The notes: a model not told the origin generated them from the letters alone. 64,000 nt of DNA from Pontibacter cellulosilyticus (GCF_014306105.1 NZ_JACRVF010000002.1:580368-644367); one strand, 5' to 3'. Counted from the first letter of the stretch, positions 9,022 to 17,246 are shown. Program-made: numbers and translations.

Positions 9022-9852
9022 TTATGCGGCTGCTAGGTCCTGCCTGATAACAGATTTTTGTTTCCATGCCCAGACAATTGCCAGCACTACCAGCACGCGA
9101 ATAGCTGTGAAGATCAACTCACCGGTTGGCTCCAGGTTGGTAGGATAGGCCAGGTTTGCCATCAGGTGCAGAAGTATGGCGCCAAGTATACTTCGGTTGG
9201 TGTTGTTGTATATCCAGGTAAATACAAATGATAGCATGATCAACTGGAAAGACCACGACCAGAACTGGTAACCAAAGCCTTTTGCGTGCTGCGATGTACC
9301 TTCAATAAAGAATAGTGGCAAGTGCCAGAGGATCCAGAAAATACCTAGAATTAAACTGCCACCTGCAGAGCCATACTTTTGCTGCAGTGGATCAAGCACG
9401 TAGCCGCGCCAGCCCAGTTCTTCAGAAACAGGTCCGGCAAAAATCATTACAAAAGCAAACAGAAGTATAGCTGAAAAGGAGTCGAGGCCGCTGAACAGAC
9501 TTGCTACGGGTGGCTGCTCTCCTCCGAAGTATGAATAGATATAGTAACCAAGCAGGTAAATAGCCGGAAAGATTGAAAGTATCACCAAATACCATTCCCA
9601 GCCTATCTTTTTAAAACTGATTACACGGGTCCAGAAGTCGCGTATGTTTGCTGCGTTCCCATAGCGGTGCATCAGGTAAACAGCGGCAAAAGTAGGCCCA
9701 AAGGCACCTAATATAAGCAATGGCAGCATCAGGTCTGCGGGTAGCGACAATGCCAGCATAGCACCCCAAACAGCCCACGAAAACAAAAAGCTAAGTCCAA
9801 AGAAACCCCAGATGCTGGCTAGCTCAGTGTATTGTAGAGATGCTTTTCCCAT
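9022..9852 (-). CDS. CPBP family intramembrane metalloprotease
   Basis: Polytopic membrane protein of 276 residues with about seven hydrophobic segments. The CPBP/Abi signature EELGWRGY is at about 144-151, and later histidine motifs WHLPLFF (about 176) and LLHLMAN (about 228) supply the metal-binding positions of Rce1-like proteases. Family members cleave prenylated or bacteriocin-type peptides or have unknown substrates. It stands alone, 70 bp from panE on the same strand. No toxin or peptide gene is visible next to it, so a role in self-immunity is not supported. Confidence 0.85.
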   Translation of the reverse strand: MGKASLQYTELASIWGFFGLSFLFSWAVWGAMLALSLPADLMLPLLILGAFGPTFAAVYLMHRYGNAANIRDFWTRVISFKKIGWEWYLVILSIFPAIYLLGYYIYSYFGGEQPPVASLFSGLDSFSAILLFAFVMIFAGPVSEELGWRGYVLDPLQQKYGSAGGSLILGIFWILWHLPLFFIEGTSQHAKGFGYQFWSWSFQLIMLSFVFTWIYNNTNRSILGAILLHLMANLAYPTNLEPTGELIFTAIRVLVVLAIVWAWKQKSVIRQDLAAA

Positions 9853-9966
9853 AGTATAAAACAGATTTTAAGAGTAATAAATAAACTACAATATAGTAAA
9901 AACCGCATACATAGGTGATACATGGATGCGCTGCTAAGGGGGTAGCTTTGAGGTAAGGGCATAAAA

Positions 9967-9993
9967 AAACAGGAGGCTTTATGCCTCCTGTTT
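9967..9993 (-). terminator. Terminator of the subtilase gene
   Basis: Perfect 11-bp stem (9967-9977 and 9983-9993, AAACAGGAGGC and its complement, 5-nt loop), followed on the minus strand by a T-rich run. It lies 15 bp beyond the subtilase stop. Confidence 0.85.
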
Positions 9994-10007
9994 ATACTTT
10001 AGCTGTG

Positions 10008-11663
10008 TTACAGGCTCTTCTTCTGCGCTACCTGTTCAGCCAGCTTAAGGGCTTCGTAGGCGTTTACCACCCCACCAGAGGCTGATAATGTAGAGAACTT
10101 CGTTGTCTTTTTGTTTTTAGGATCTTCAGTAGGGTAGTAAACTTTTAGCTTCGGATACTTTACGGACGACTGCAGCAGCACATCCTTCAGTTCAGCGGCA
10201 GTAAGCTCCGGGTAATACGACCATACCAGGGCAGCTACTCCAGACACTACAGGGCTGGCAAAGCTGGTCCCGTCCATTTTGTCGTACTTGTTGTCCGGGG
10301 CAAGCAGCACCAAGTCTACGCCAGGGGCGAACAGGTCCACGTTCTGAACACCGTAGTTAGAGAATTCTCCTACAAAAGTTTTATCTAAGTTTTTGGATGT
10401 GGCGCCAACCTCCAGCCAGGTGCTGGCACGGGTGCCATCTAATAATTGCTTTGTCGGGAAATTATCCGCACCATCGATGTTTTTACCGTCGTTGCCGGCA
10501 GCGTGTACCATCAGCACATTTTTAGACTCGGCATACTTTACGGCTTCATCTACAAAGTTTTTCTGTGGCGAGAAGTCTTTGCCAAAGCTCATGTTGATGA
10601 TGTGGGCACCGTTGTCTACGGCATATCGAATGGCCAGGGCAATGTCTTTGTCGCGCTCATCGCCGCTAGGCACGGCACGCAGTACCATAATCTCTACATT
10701 CTCTGCTATGCCGTCTACACCTACTCCGTTGCCCCGGATACCTGCAATAACACCCGCAACCGGAGTGCCATGGTCAGCTCTTGGGCCTACCACATCGCTG
10801 TTGCCATACTTGTTATCTGTGATATCCTCAGGGTTATCGGCAACAATAGTTCTTGGGTTAAACTCCAGGTTCAGGTGGTAGTTCACGTACTTATCGATGT
10901 GCGCTTTGTAGGCTCTGAACGATTCTGGCGTAAAGCCCTGGCTATACTTCTGCAGCAACCAGTTTTTTGCTTTGTTTACCTCGGCGTCTGAAGTTGAGAT
11001 TGCCTTCAGCTCGTTTACGGTATAAGTGTTCTTGCCCAAATGCTTGCCGATTACAGCTTCGCAGTAGTTTAGCACCTCCCCGAATCCATCTAAGTTAGCC
11101 TTCGTTTTAAGACGCTCATCCAGCTCCTTTTCGAAGTTTTTGCGGGTGGTAAGGTAAGTGTTATACTCTTTCTGCTCTTGCTCGGACAGGCCCTGTGTAG
11201 ACGTTACATTTTTATACTTTGGCGCATACTTTCGCAGCAGGCGCACATACTCATATGTTTCATACTCGATGTTCTCGCCAGCGGCATTGCCCAAAAATCC
11301 CCAGCCGTGCACATCATCGGTGTAGCCGTTGTTATCGTCGTCTATGCCGTTTCCGGCTATTTCGTTTTTGTTAACCCAGATCTTTCCTTTTAGCTCTTCG
11401 TGGTTAATATCGGTGCCGCTGTCTATTACAGCTACCACCACTTTCTTTTTGGGCTGTTTAGATGCAAGCAACTCGCTGTAGGCGCGGTTTACGCTAACAC
11501 CAGGCACTTTGTCCTGCTTGGCATCCAGGTTATACCAGTTGTGGTATGCCTTGTCTAACTCCGATACCGACGATACGCCTCCATCCTGGGCAAAGGCAAT
11601 AGGGGCACTTAGTAAAAGAAAGGCTGCAGTTGCCTTTAAATTACGGAAGAGGTTTGTTCTCAT
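10008..11663 (-). CDS. Secreted S8 family subtilisin-like protease
   Basis: Exported serine protease of 551 residues. The signal peptide (about 1-25, ending AFA-Q) leads to a subtilase domain with the full triad: Asp81 in VIDSG, His298 in HGTPVAG, Ser467 in DGTSFASP. The oxyanion Asn is in HAAGNDG near 391. Between Asp81 and His298 there are about 215 residues, much more than in plain subtilisins. Roughly 125-285 form a charged helical insertion. No propeptide of usual length, P-domain or type IX secretion C-terminal domain is visible, so a periplasmic location is likely. It has its own terminator. Confidence 0.92.
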   Translation of the reverse strand: MRTNLFRNLKATAAFLLLSAPIAFAQDGGVSSVSELDKAYHNWYNLDAKQDKVPGVSVNRAYSELLASKQPKKKVVVAVIDSGTDINHEELKGKIWVNKNEIAGNGIDDDNNGYTDDVHGWGFLGNAAGENIEYETYEYVRLLRKYAPKYKNVTSTQGLSEQEQKEYNTYLTTRKNFEKELDERLKTKANLDGFGEVLNYCEAVIGKHLGKNTYTVNELKAISTSDAEVNKAKNWLLQKYSQGFTPESFRAYKAHIDKYVNYHLNLEFNPRTIVADNPEDITDNKYGNSDVVGPRADHGTPVAGVIAGIRGNGVGVDGIAENVEIMVLRAVPSGDERDKDIALAIRYAVDNGAHIINMSFGKDFSPQKNFVDEAVKYAESKNVLMVHAAGNDGKNIDGADNFPTKQLLDGTRASTWLEVGATSKNLDKTFVGEFSNYGVQNVDLFAPGVDLVLLAPDNKYDKMDGTSFASPVVSGVAALVWSYYPELTAAELKDVLLQSSVKYPKLKVYYPTEDPKNKKTTKFSTLSASGGVVNAYEALKLAEQVAQKKSL

Positions 11664-11732
11664 GCTATACTTGAAGTTTTTTGAATTACGAAGCTATAAT
11701 AACAAAAACCGGGCAGAATTTTTTATGAATTA

Positions 11733-12185
11733 TTATTTTCTCAGAAAATCGAAGGCTCCTTTTCTCAGGTTTATCCCATACTCCAGGTATGCTTTTAGAC
11801 AGGCCAGGAAATTAGCCCAGCCTTCGGTGTTTCTTTGTAGCCACTCTATGCCGGTTTCGTTGTTGGGCATACTCTTTTCGGTGATGCTCACCAACGTGGA
11901 GTTATTCTCTTTTGGAGTGAGCGTTATCTCTACCAGAAGCTCCTTGTCTTCGTTATGCCAATAGTAAGAGATATACTTGTCCTTGTCAATCTTGCCTACG
12001 CGCACAGGTACTTCCAAGTCAAACTCCGGGAACCGCCAGGTAATCTCTTTGCCTTCTTCCATTCTGCCTGTGCTCTCCGAGATAAAGTAATTTGCCATTT
12101 TTGCAGGATCTACGATTGCTTCAAATACGTCATGCTCGGGTTTCTGAATCTGGAGTGCAGCTTTGATTTCCAGGGTTTGTGTCAT
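11733..12185 (-). CDS. SRPBCC domain protein (AHSA1-like)
   Basis: Protein of 150 residues with the START/Bet v1-like SRPBCC fold, AHSA1 subgroup: an N-terminal strand IKAALQIQKPEHDVFEAIVDP, a VLITLTP-like central strand region (VEITLTPKENNSTLVSITEK), and a C-terminal amphipathic helix containing GWANFLACLKAYLEYG. Such proteins bind hydrophobic ligands or act as co-chaperone-like domains. No partner gene (such as an ArsR regulator) is adjacent. The CGTT-containing spacer before its start resembles that before the neighbouring orphan gene. Confidence 0.82.
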   Translation of the reverse strand: MTQTLEIKAALQIQKPEHDVFEAIVDPAKMANYFISESTGRMEEGKEITWRFPEFDLEVPVRVGKIDKDKYISYYWHNEDKELLVEITLTPKENNSTLVSITEKSMPNNETGIEWLQRNTEGWANFLACLKAYLEYGINLRKGAFDFLRK

Positions 12186-12251
12186 GTGGGAGTTAGTAAC
12201 GTTTTGCGAGATGTGCTATTGATTAGGCTAAACAGCGGCCGAGGCTGGCGT

Positions 12252-12821
12252 TTAGCTGTTGTGAGTATCCAGCTTTCTTTTCTGTTCCTCAAAAAATACT
12301 TCTTCGTCACGAACATAATAGCTGATTAACCTATAAGTCCCTGTTCGCTTGATATTCATAACTTGTCCTTTAGCGACTGTGTTAAACTGGTTGTCCTTAT
12401 TTCTTAAAATGAATAGTCGCCATTCGTTTAAAATTAAAATCTTAAAGCCACCTAAATCAATAACGTCTGTCACTTTAAAGTTTGCTGTTCTCTTAATCCC
12501 CAAATTCAGGTCTATAGTGTTTCTTATAATTAAGTAAGCCAGGCCTATTAATAGTATTAATGGTATAACTATCAGAAAACTTGAAACTCTAGATTCGTAG
12601 TCATCAAGGGTCTTAGGGGGCGACCAGTTGCCCCAACCATAGCGAGGTGGGAAAAAGGGCATGATAAAGGATGAAACAAAAATCACAAGGAAAATAATGC
12701 CTAAGGAAACCCACGTAGATTTTTTAGACAATGAGAAGGTACCATATTTCCCTGATAAACTCTGAACTTCCCATTCCAAGAGTCTTTCGGTTCGATATTT
12801 CGTATCGATTTGTGGTTTCAT
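12252..12821 (-). CDS. Orphan membrane protein, two TM segments
   Basis: Predicted 189-residue protein, not recognised. ATG at 12821 is preferred over an in-frame TTG four codons upstream. Two hydrophobic segments are clear, at about 40-58 (WVSLGIIFLVIFVSSFI) and about 83-102 (SSFLIVIPLILLIGLAYLII). A basic, strand-rich C-terminal domain follows and is probably cytoplasmic. The gene is AT-richer than its neighbours and nearly free of the TATACTT word that is common elsewhere, which hints at recent acquisition. It belongs to a block of three small orphan genes. Confidence 0.6.
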   Translation of the reverse strand: MKPQIDTKYRTERLLEWEVQSLSGKYGTFSLSKKSTWVSLGIIFLVIFVSSFIMPFFPPRYGWGNWSPPKTLDDYESRVSSFLIVIPLILLIGLAYLIIRNTIDLNLGIKRTANFKVTDVIDLGGFKILILNEWRLFILRNKDNQFNTVAKGQVMNIKRTGTYRLISYYVRDEEVFFEEQKRKLDTHNS

Positions 12822-12890
12822 CAAGTTTGCCAACGGCTTTGCTATGAGGTGGCACAGCTACCTTATAGGTTTTGTTGTGGTTTGTTGTTT

Positions 12891-13148
12891 TTAGACTTGC
12901 GCTATTTCAATTATTGAGACAATACTCATAAGCAATCCAAATGCTATTCCGAAAATCAGTATTCCTTCTGGAAGTTCATAGGCTGTCTTGGTTCTTGGTT
13001 TCAGAAAAAGGAACACCACACATAATAACATGATGGGTATTGTTATGAAAAAGAAGAACGTCCACCATGTCGGAATTAGGTTTAAAACAATTGCTGTTAC
13101 TCCTAATACTCTGGGCTTCTTAATTATTCTGTCAATCCAGTTACTCAT
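12891..13148 (-). CDS. Small orphan membrane protein
   Basis: Predicted 85-residue hydrophobic protein, not recognised. Two or three membrane segments are visible, at about 12-42 (a long hydrophobic run including TWWTFFFFITIPIMLLCVVF) and about 60-82 (GILIFGIAFGLLMSIVSII). A short basic N-terminus (DRIIKKPR) suggests the N-terminus is cytoplasmic. It is separated from the preceding gene of the block by only 13 bp and from the following one by about 70 bp. Confidence 0.55.
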   Translation of the reverse strand: MSNWIDRIIKKPRVLGVTAIVLNLIPTWWTFFFFITIPIMLLCVVFLFLKPRTKTAYELPEGILIFGIAFGLLMSIVSIIEIAQV

Positions 13149-13161
13149 GTTTTGAGCATAT

Positions 13162-13419
13162 TTAATCTACTTTGGTAAGTTGCTCATAAGCTTGTTCATC
13201 AGTTAGCTCTGTCAGCTTTATTAAGGTTCTTTTGGAAAAGTTGTCTGAAGCAAGGCCCTTGCTTATGAGTTCTAAGCTTTGTATGAACTCATCTATAAGT
13301 GCCCAGTCTTCACGATTGAGTTTCTGTTTTTCAATCACTTTACCTGCCCTTGCAAAACCATCATTGTCTCCGCTATACTTGTGGTAGATGTTTAACTTCT
13401 CGATGGTTATTCTTTTCAT
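13162..13419 (-). CDS. Small orphan soluble protein
   Basis: Predicted 85-residue acidic, helical protein with no recognised family. The start is set at the ATG at 13419 (MKRITIEKLNIYHKYSGDND). The same frame is open 19 codons further but with an implausible N-terminus. The sequence contains DGFARAGKVIEKQKLNREDW and a C-terminal LTELTDEQAYEQL helix. It is the first gene of the small orphan block (transcribed leftwards), 13 bp before the 85-residue membrane protein, so the two may be co-transcribed. Confidence 0.5.
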   Translation of the reverse strand: MKRITIEKLNIYHKYSGDNDGFARAGKVIEKQKLNREDWALIDEFIQSLELISKGLASDNFSKRTLIKLTELTDEQAYEQLTKVD

Positions 13420-13590
13420 AATTTCAATGCACCACAACTTCTGTATAGCAGGAGTACCTACTCCCACTATCTGCACTATATCCGGAGTAATTTAACTATC
13501 TTTTTATACTAACATTCACCTCCCGTACCTAAAAATAGCAAAAATTAAATTCGCACCTACACCTGCACAATAACAGGCAAAATAAAAAAA

Positions 13591-13610
13591 GCCCCGGATA
13601 ATTCCGGGGC
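13591..13610 (-). terminator. Terminator of the symporter gene
   Basis: Perfect 8-bp GC-rich stem (GCCCCGGA and its complement, 4-nt loop) followed on the minus strand by a run of seven T. It lies 10 bp beyond the symporter stop. Confidence 0.85.
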
Positions 13611-13619
13611 CAGTTTGTG

Positions 13620-14921
13620 TTATGCGGGTTCTTCAATAGGCGGGTGTAGCTGGCCTTCGGTTCGAGCCACCACCATGGCTACAGTGGCATCGCCGGTTAC
13701 GTTTACTACGGTGCGGCACATGTCCAGAATACGATCGGGGGCAAGTATAAGCGCTATACCCTCTACAGGTATTCCAGCCTGCTGCAGCACGATTACTAGC
13801 ATTACGGTGCCTGCACCCGGTACGGCTGCTGCACCAATAGAGGCTAGTGTGGCGGTAAGTACAATGCCTATCTGCGTCATGATGTCCAGGTTCATGCCAT
13901 AGGCCTGCGCAATAAACACGGCAGCTACCGCCTGGTAAAGGCTGGTACCGTCCATGTTAATAGTAGCGCCAAGGGGTAGCACAAAACTTGTGATCTCTTT
14001 GTTGATGCCCAGGTTCTGTTCGCAGCGCTCCATGGTTACAGGCAGTGTGGCAGCACTAGACGAGGTAGAAAATGCCAGCATCTGTGCCGGGAAAATTCCT
14101 TTGAAGAAGTCTTTATACCTTGTTTTGCCAACAGTGGTCACAAGTATAGGATATACCACGGTAATCATCAGCGCCAGGCCAATGATGACTACAATACAGT
14201 AGTAGCCCAGCACCAGCAGCAGTTCCAGGGCAGCGCTTGGGTCGTCGCCGGCAAACTCTACCACCAGACCGGCCAGCAGCGCAAACACACCGTAAGGCGC
14301 AAATTTCATGATAATGTCCACTACCTTAAGTATAACCAAGTTCACGCCCTCAAAAAAGTCGTTAACAGGAGCGGCTTTATTGGATGGTATCATGATAAGG
14401 GCAATGCCAAACAGCAAAGCAAAGAAAATAACCTGCAGCATACTGCCATTGTCCGTCAACGATCTAAACACATTGTCTGGCACAATGTCTATGAGCGGCT
14501 GCAGCGGCCCCTGCTGCTCTACGGCAGCGGCATCAGTAGATTTCTGCGTGGTGGTGGCGGCAAACTGCTCTTTAAACTCCTCGCGTTTTTCAGGGGAGAA
14601 GGCTTTGCCTGGGGCAAACACATTTACAAGTATAAGCCCCATAGTTACGGCCAGTACCGTTGTTGCTAGGTAAATACCAATAGTTTTGGAGCCAATGCGG
14701 GATAGCCTGCTTATATCACTTAAACTGGAGACACCCGTTATCAGCGACACCAATACCAGCGGCACGGCAATAAGTTTTAGCAGGTTTATAAAGATGGTTC
14801 CAAAGGGTTTAAGCCAGTCCAGCGTGAAATCGACTAGGCCATAGGAGCTGGCGAAAATACCCCACAGTACGCCAAGGGTCATACCGATGAGGATTTGCCA
14901 ATGTAGAGCAAGTTTTTTCAT
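13620..14921 (-). CDS. Dicarboxylate/amino acid:cation symporter
   Basis: DAACS-family (GltP/GltT/DctA) secondary transporter of 433 residues that would import glutamate/aspartate or C4-dicarboxylates with protons or sodium. The re-entrant loop serine motif TSSSAATLPVT is near 287, NMDGTSLYQAVAA near 322, and the substrate-binding VPGAGTVML-like segment and DRILDMCRT-x-x-NVTGD block near the C-terminus. About eight helices plus two hairpins fit the family. A charged insertion at about 108-140 lies between helices 3 and 4. A structured spacer precedes it (14922-15151). Confidence 0.93.
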   Translation of the reverse strand: MKKLALHWQILIGMTLGVLWGIFASSYGLVDFTLDWLKPFGTIFINLLKLIAVPLVLVSLITGVSSLSDISRLSRIGSKTIGIYLATTVLAVTMGLILVNVFAPGKAFSPEKREEFKEQFAATTTQKSTDAAAVEQQGPLQPLIDIVPDNVFRSLTDNGSMLQVIFFALLFGIALIMIPSNKAAPVNDFFEGVNLVILKVVDIIMKFAPYGVFALLAGLVVEFAGDDPSAALELLLVLGYYCIVVIIGLALMITVVYPILVTTVGKTRYKDFFKGIFPAQMLAFSTSSSAATLPVTMERCEQNLGINKEITSFVLPLGATINMDGTSLYQAVAAVFIAQAYGMNLDIMTQIGIVLTATLASIGAAAVPGAGTVMLVIVLQQAGIPVEGIALILAPDRILDMCRTVVNVTGDATVAMVVARTEGQLHPPIEEPA

Positions 14922-14922
14922 G

Positions 14923-15051
14923 TTACCTGAGTTGGAGCAGCACCAGTTGCTGGCATCCGTTTAGTACGTATAATTTTGGATAATTAACGCCTGGTACCAT
15001 AAAAGCCGGGGCGGGCATAGCAGGAAAACCCCTTCCGGTACCGAACGGCAT
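14923..15051 (-). CDS. Possible 42-residue upstream ORF before the symporter
   Basis: A short frame starting ATG at 15051 and ending TAA at 14923-14925, one base before the symporter ATG. It reads MPFGTGRGFPAMPAPAFMVP and onwards, with no recognised similarity. The tight abutment could mean translational coupling or leader-peptide control. However, the same DNA also folds into helices and could instead be a non-coding element. Chance remains quite possible. Confidence 0.2.
   Translation of the reverse strand: MPFGTGRGFPAMPAPAFMVPGVNYPKLYVLNGCQQLVLLQLR
14946..14978 (+). promoter_or_regulatory. Putative plus-strand promoter in the symporter spacer
   Basis: GTTG (14946-14949), 21 bp, then TAATTTTG (14971-14978), fitting the Bacteroidota -33/-7 pattern. 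No plus-strand protein gene follows before a terminator at 15152-15181, which is why a small RNA is suspected. Confidence 0.4.
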
Positions 15052-15181
15052 TATGGTAAAATTAAGCATAAATACTCAGGAAAGGGGTGTAATGTTGGAA
15101 AGATGCCGTTATACCTGCTAAAAGTGCAGCATAAAGTGTGTTGTAACCAACAAAAAAAGCCGCTTTATCAGCGGCTTTTTT
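14985..15181 (+). ncRNA. Candidate structured small RNA or leader element
   Basis: The 332-bp gap between the symporter and the cyclophilin contains several complementary segments: TAGCAGG 15018-15024 with CCTGCTA 15114-15120; ACCCCTT 15028-15034 with AAGGGGT 15082-15088; AACGGCAT 15044-15051 with ATGCCGTT 15103-15110; and TACCATAA 14995-15002 with TTATGGTA 15051-15058. The second and third pairs interlock, as in a pseudoknot, inside the first. Read on the plus strand, it has a promoter in front and a terminator behind, giving an RNA of about 195 nt. Read on the minus strand, it would be the symporter's 5' leader. It does not match any RNA family I know. Confidence 0.35.
15152..15181. terminator. 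Bidirectional terminator
   Basis: A-run, GCCGCT stem, 5-nt loop, AGCGGC, T-run; perfect and symmetrical (AAAAAAGCCGCT and complement). It ends the cyclophilin gene on the minus strand and could end a plus-strand small RNA. Confidence 0.85.
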
Positions 15182-15253
15182 ATTCTAATATAGTATAAAC
15201 GTTATTTGCAGATCAACTGTAGATATGCATCACGAATAACTGGCAACTAAAGG

Positions 15254-15712
15254 TTACTCTTCGGTTACCACGATCTTTTCGATCTTGTCGTTGGCTTTGA
15301 TCTGGTCAATCACCTCATCGCCTTCTACCACTTTACCAAAGCAAGTATGGTTACGATCCAGGTGAGCGGTGTTTTTGCGGCTGTGGCAGATAAAGAACTG
15401 CGATCCGCCGGTGTTGCGGCCAGCATGCGCCATACTTAGCACGCCACGATCGTGGTACTGATTTTCGCCGGTAAGTTCGCAATCAATCTTGTAGCCTGGT
15501 CCGCCTGTTCCTGGTACGCCTTTAGCTCCCTCGCGTGAGTTAGGGCAGCCACCCTGGATCACGAAATCAGGAATAACGCGGTGAAAGGTTAGGCCATCGT
15601 AAAAGCCTTTCTTAGCAAGATCTATAAAATTCTGTACTGTTTTAGGAGCGTCTTTCTCATAGAACTCTACTTTCATGACACCCTTGCCAGTATGGATTTC
15701 TGCAGTTTTCAT
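15254..15712 (-). CDS. Peptidyl-prolyl cis-trans isomerase, cyclophilin type
   Basis: Cyclophilin of 152 residues catalysing prolyl isomerisation during protein folding. The core family motifs are present: [13 protein letters not shown] near 43-55, the [20 protein letters not shown] active-site stretch near 90-109, and [15 protein letters not shown] near 117-131. There is no signal peptide, so it is cytoplasmic, like PpiB. The tryptophan that confers cyclosporin sensitivity in eukaryotic enzymes is replaced (HLDRNHT). It is monocistronic with its own terminator. Confidence 0.93.
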   Translation of the reverse strand: MKTAEIHTGKGVMKVEFYEKDAPKTVQNFIDLAKKGFYDGLTFHRVIPDFVIQGGCPNSREGAKGVPGTGGPGYKIDCELTGENQYHDRGVLSMAHAGRNTGGSQFFICHSRKNTAHLDRNHTCFGKVVEGDEVIDQIKANDKIEKIVVTEE

Positions 15713-15830
15713 GGTTTATTTTTTTGGTGTAAAACAATGTAGATAACAAAAGTACGCATTTTATAGTTTAAGAAGACAAACTGCCGGCACCATTGGTAGC
15801 CGATCCGTGACAAAAGTTAAAGTACAATCT

Positions 15831-16487
15831 ATGAAAAAAATGAAGATACATGCACTTGTTAGTGCCATTATGTGCAGTGCCATACTTATGGGGTGTGGCG
15901 GTGCTGATGATAGCAGAAACGAGAATCCAATGCAGGAAGAGCGAAGCAGGCCAAACCTAGGCGCGGAAACTGAAGCAAAGAGAACAGAACCTAACACACC
16001 TGGCAAGCAGGCCGGTGAGGGTGGAGGCATAGCTAATCCAGAGATAGGCGGAAAAGAAGTGTTGCCATCTCAGACAATCGTTGAGAATATTTATGTTGCC
16101 CCTCGTTTATCCAACCTGGAATCTGCTATTAAGCAGGCCGAACTGGTAAGAACGCTTAACGCCACAGGGCCATATACTATTTTGGCACCTGATGACGCTG
16201 CCTTTGACGCCCTACCGGAAGGTGTACTGGAAGACCTGATGAAAAACGAAAACAAGCAGGATTTGATCGCTATACTTAACAACCACGTGATTGCTGGAAA
16301 GCTGACTTCCCAGAACCTGCAGGACGGCACAATGCTTAAAACAGTAGGCGGCGAACAGCTTACCGTTACAAAGCGCAACAACAAAATAATGGTTAACGGT
16401 GCAGAGGTGATTGAGATGGACGGAGAAAGCAAGAATGGCACCATCCATGTTATAAACAAGGTGCTGGTTCCGTCTAAAAAAGAATAA
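15831..16487 (+). CDS. Fasciclin-domain lipoprotein
   Basis: Exported lipoprotein of 218 residues from the ATG at 15831; an upstream GTG at 15807 would put extra residues before the signal. The signal peptide ends with the lipobox LMGC. A low-complexity, charged linker of about 60 residues follows, then a FAS1 (fasciclin) domain: SNLESAIKQAELVRTL, GPYTILAPDDAAFDALPEG (H1 region) and the C-terminal NGTIHVINKVLVP (H2 region). FAS1 domains mediate surface adhesion. Periplasmic or outer-membrane anchoring is inferred. Confidence 0.9.
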   Translation: MKKMKIHALVSAIMCSAILMGCGGADDSRNENPMQEERSRPNLGAETEAKRTEPNTPGKQAGEGGGIANPEIGGKEVLPSQTIVENIYVAPRLSNLESAIKQAELVRTLNATGPYTILAPDDAAFDALPEGVLEDLMKNENKQDLIAILNNHVIAGKLTSQNLQDGTMLKTVGGEQLTVTKRNNKIMVNGAEVIEMDGESKNGTIHVINKVLVPSKKE

Positions 16488-16503
16488 GTTATAAATGGTT
16501 GAT

Positions 16504-16537
16504 AAAAAGGCGGCTCTACAAAAGAGCCGCCTTTTTT
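16504..16537. terminator. Bidirectional terminator
   Basis: Perfect 14-bp stem (AAAAAGGCGGCTCT at 16504-16517 with 16523-16536, 5-nt loop) with T-runs on both strands. It lies between the convergent fasciclin and SDR genes. Confidence 0.9.
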
Positions 16538-16544
16538 GTGTTGT

Positions 16545-17246
16545 CTAAAACGGGTTGGTGGCCCATACGGCAAGCTCTGGTATAAAGCCTCTGTTATCCA
16601 TCTCCAAAGCACTCTTTATTGCCCATGCTATTTCCTCGCCGCGCAGCTTGTTGGGTTGCGAGTCACGTTCTTCTCGGTCTGGGTTGCCAAAGGCAGTGGT
16701 TACTTCGCTGGGGTTTATCAACATAACGCGCACGTTGTGCTTGCGCAGTTCTTTTTGCCAGCTTTGTGTCATACTTCTAAGAGCTGCTTTTGAAGATGCA
16801 TATACCGAGCCTCCTTCATAACCATTAGTTGCTGCCGTAGACCCAATGTTGATGATGTTTCCGTAATTCTGCTTATTAAAAATTTTTGCCGCGCGAGCCG
16901 CCATCATGGCCGCACCGAACACATTTACCCGGTATATGCGCTCAAAGTCCTCGATAGTCAGTTCTTCAAGCGGCCTCGATAAGCCTATTCCTGCATTATT
17001 GATTAGCACATCCAATTTGCCATACTCCTCCATAAATGCCTGAAACGTGTGCCGCACATCATCCGGATTGGCTACATCTGCTGTAATGGGCATAGCGCCA
17101 ATTTCGCGTGCTGCCTTATGGGTGCGTTTTTCGTCGCGGCCAGTAATGGCTACGTTCGCACCGCTTTCAATTAAAAGTTTAGCGGTATCGTGGCCAATGC
17201 CCAAGGTGCCACCTGTAATCAGGATATTCGCGTTATTGAGTTTCAT
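16545..17246 (-). CDS. SDR family oxidoreductase
   Basis: Classical short-chain dehydrogenase/reductase of 233 residues. It has the cofactor motif TGGTLGIG (about 11-18), an R/D cofactor-discrimination segment ITGRDEKR, the NNAGIGL motif (about 87-93), catalytic Ser in INIGSTAATN and the YASSK catalytic Tyr/Lys near 149-153. The GRDEKR stretch after beta-2 suggests NADP preference, as inference only. Substrate unknown. It stands alone. Confidence 0.88.
   Translation of the reverse strand: MKLNNANILITGGTLGIGHDTAKLLIESGANVAITGRDEKRTHKAAREIGAMPITADVANPDDVRHTFQAFMEEYGKLDVLINNAGIGLSRPLEELTIEDFERIYRVNVFGAAMMAARAAKIFNKQNYGNIINIGSTAATNGYEGGSVYASSKAALRSMTQSWQKELRKHNVRVMLINPSEVTTAFGNPDREERDSQPNKLRGEEIAWAIKSALEMDNRGFIPELAVWATNPF

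Noticed and set aside
10008..11663. Type IX secretion C-terminal domain on the subtilase
   Set aside because: The C-terminus ends in a helix (NAYEALKLAEQVAQKK) with no beta-sandwich CTD motif.
12220..12262. attC site of an integron cassette
   Set aside because: The GCTAAAC/GTTTAGC arms do not match the RYYYAAC/GTTRRRY consensus and no integrase gene is present; kept only as a weak hint in the cassette finding.
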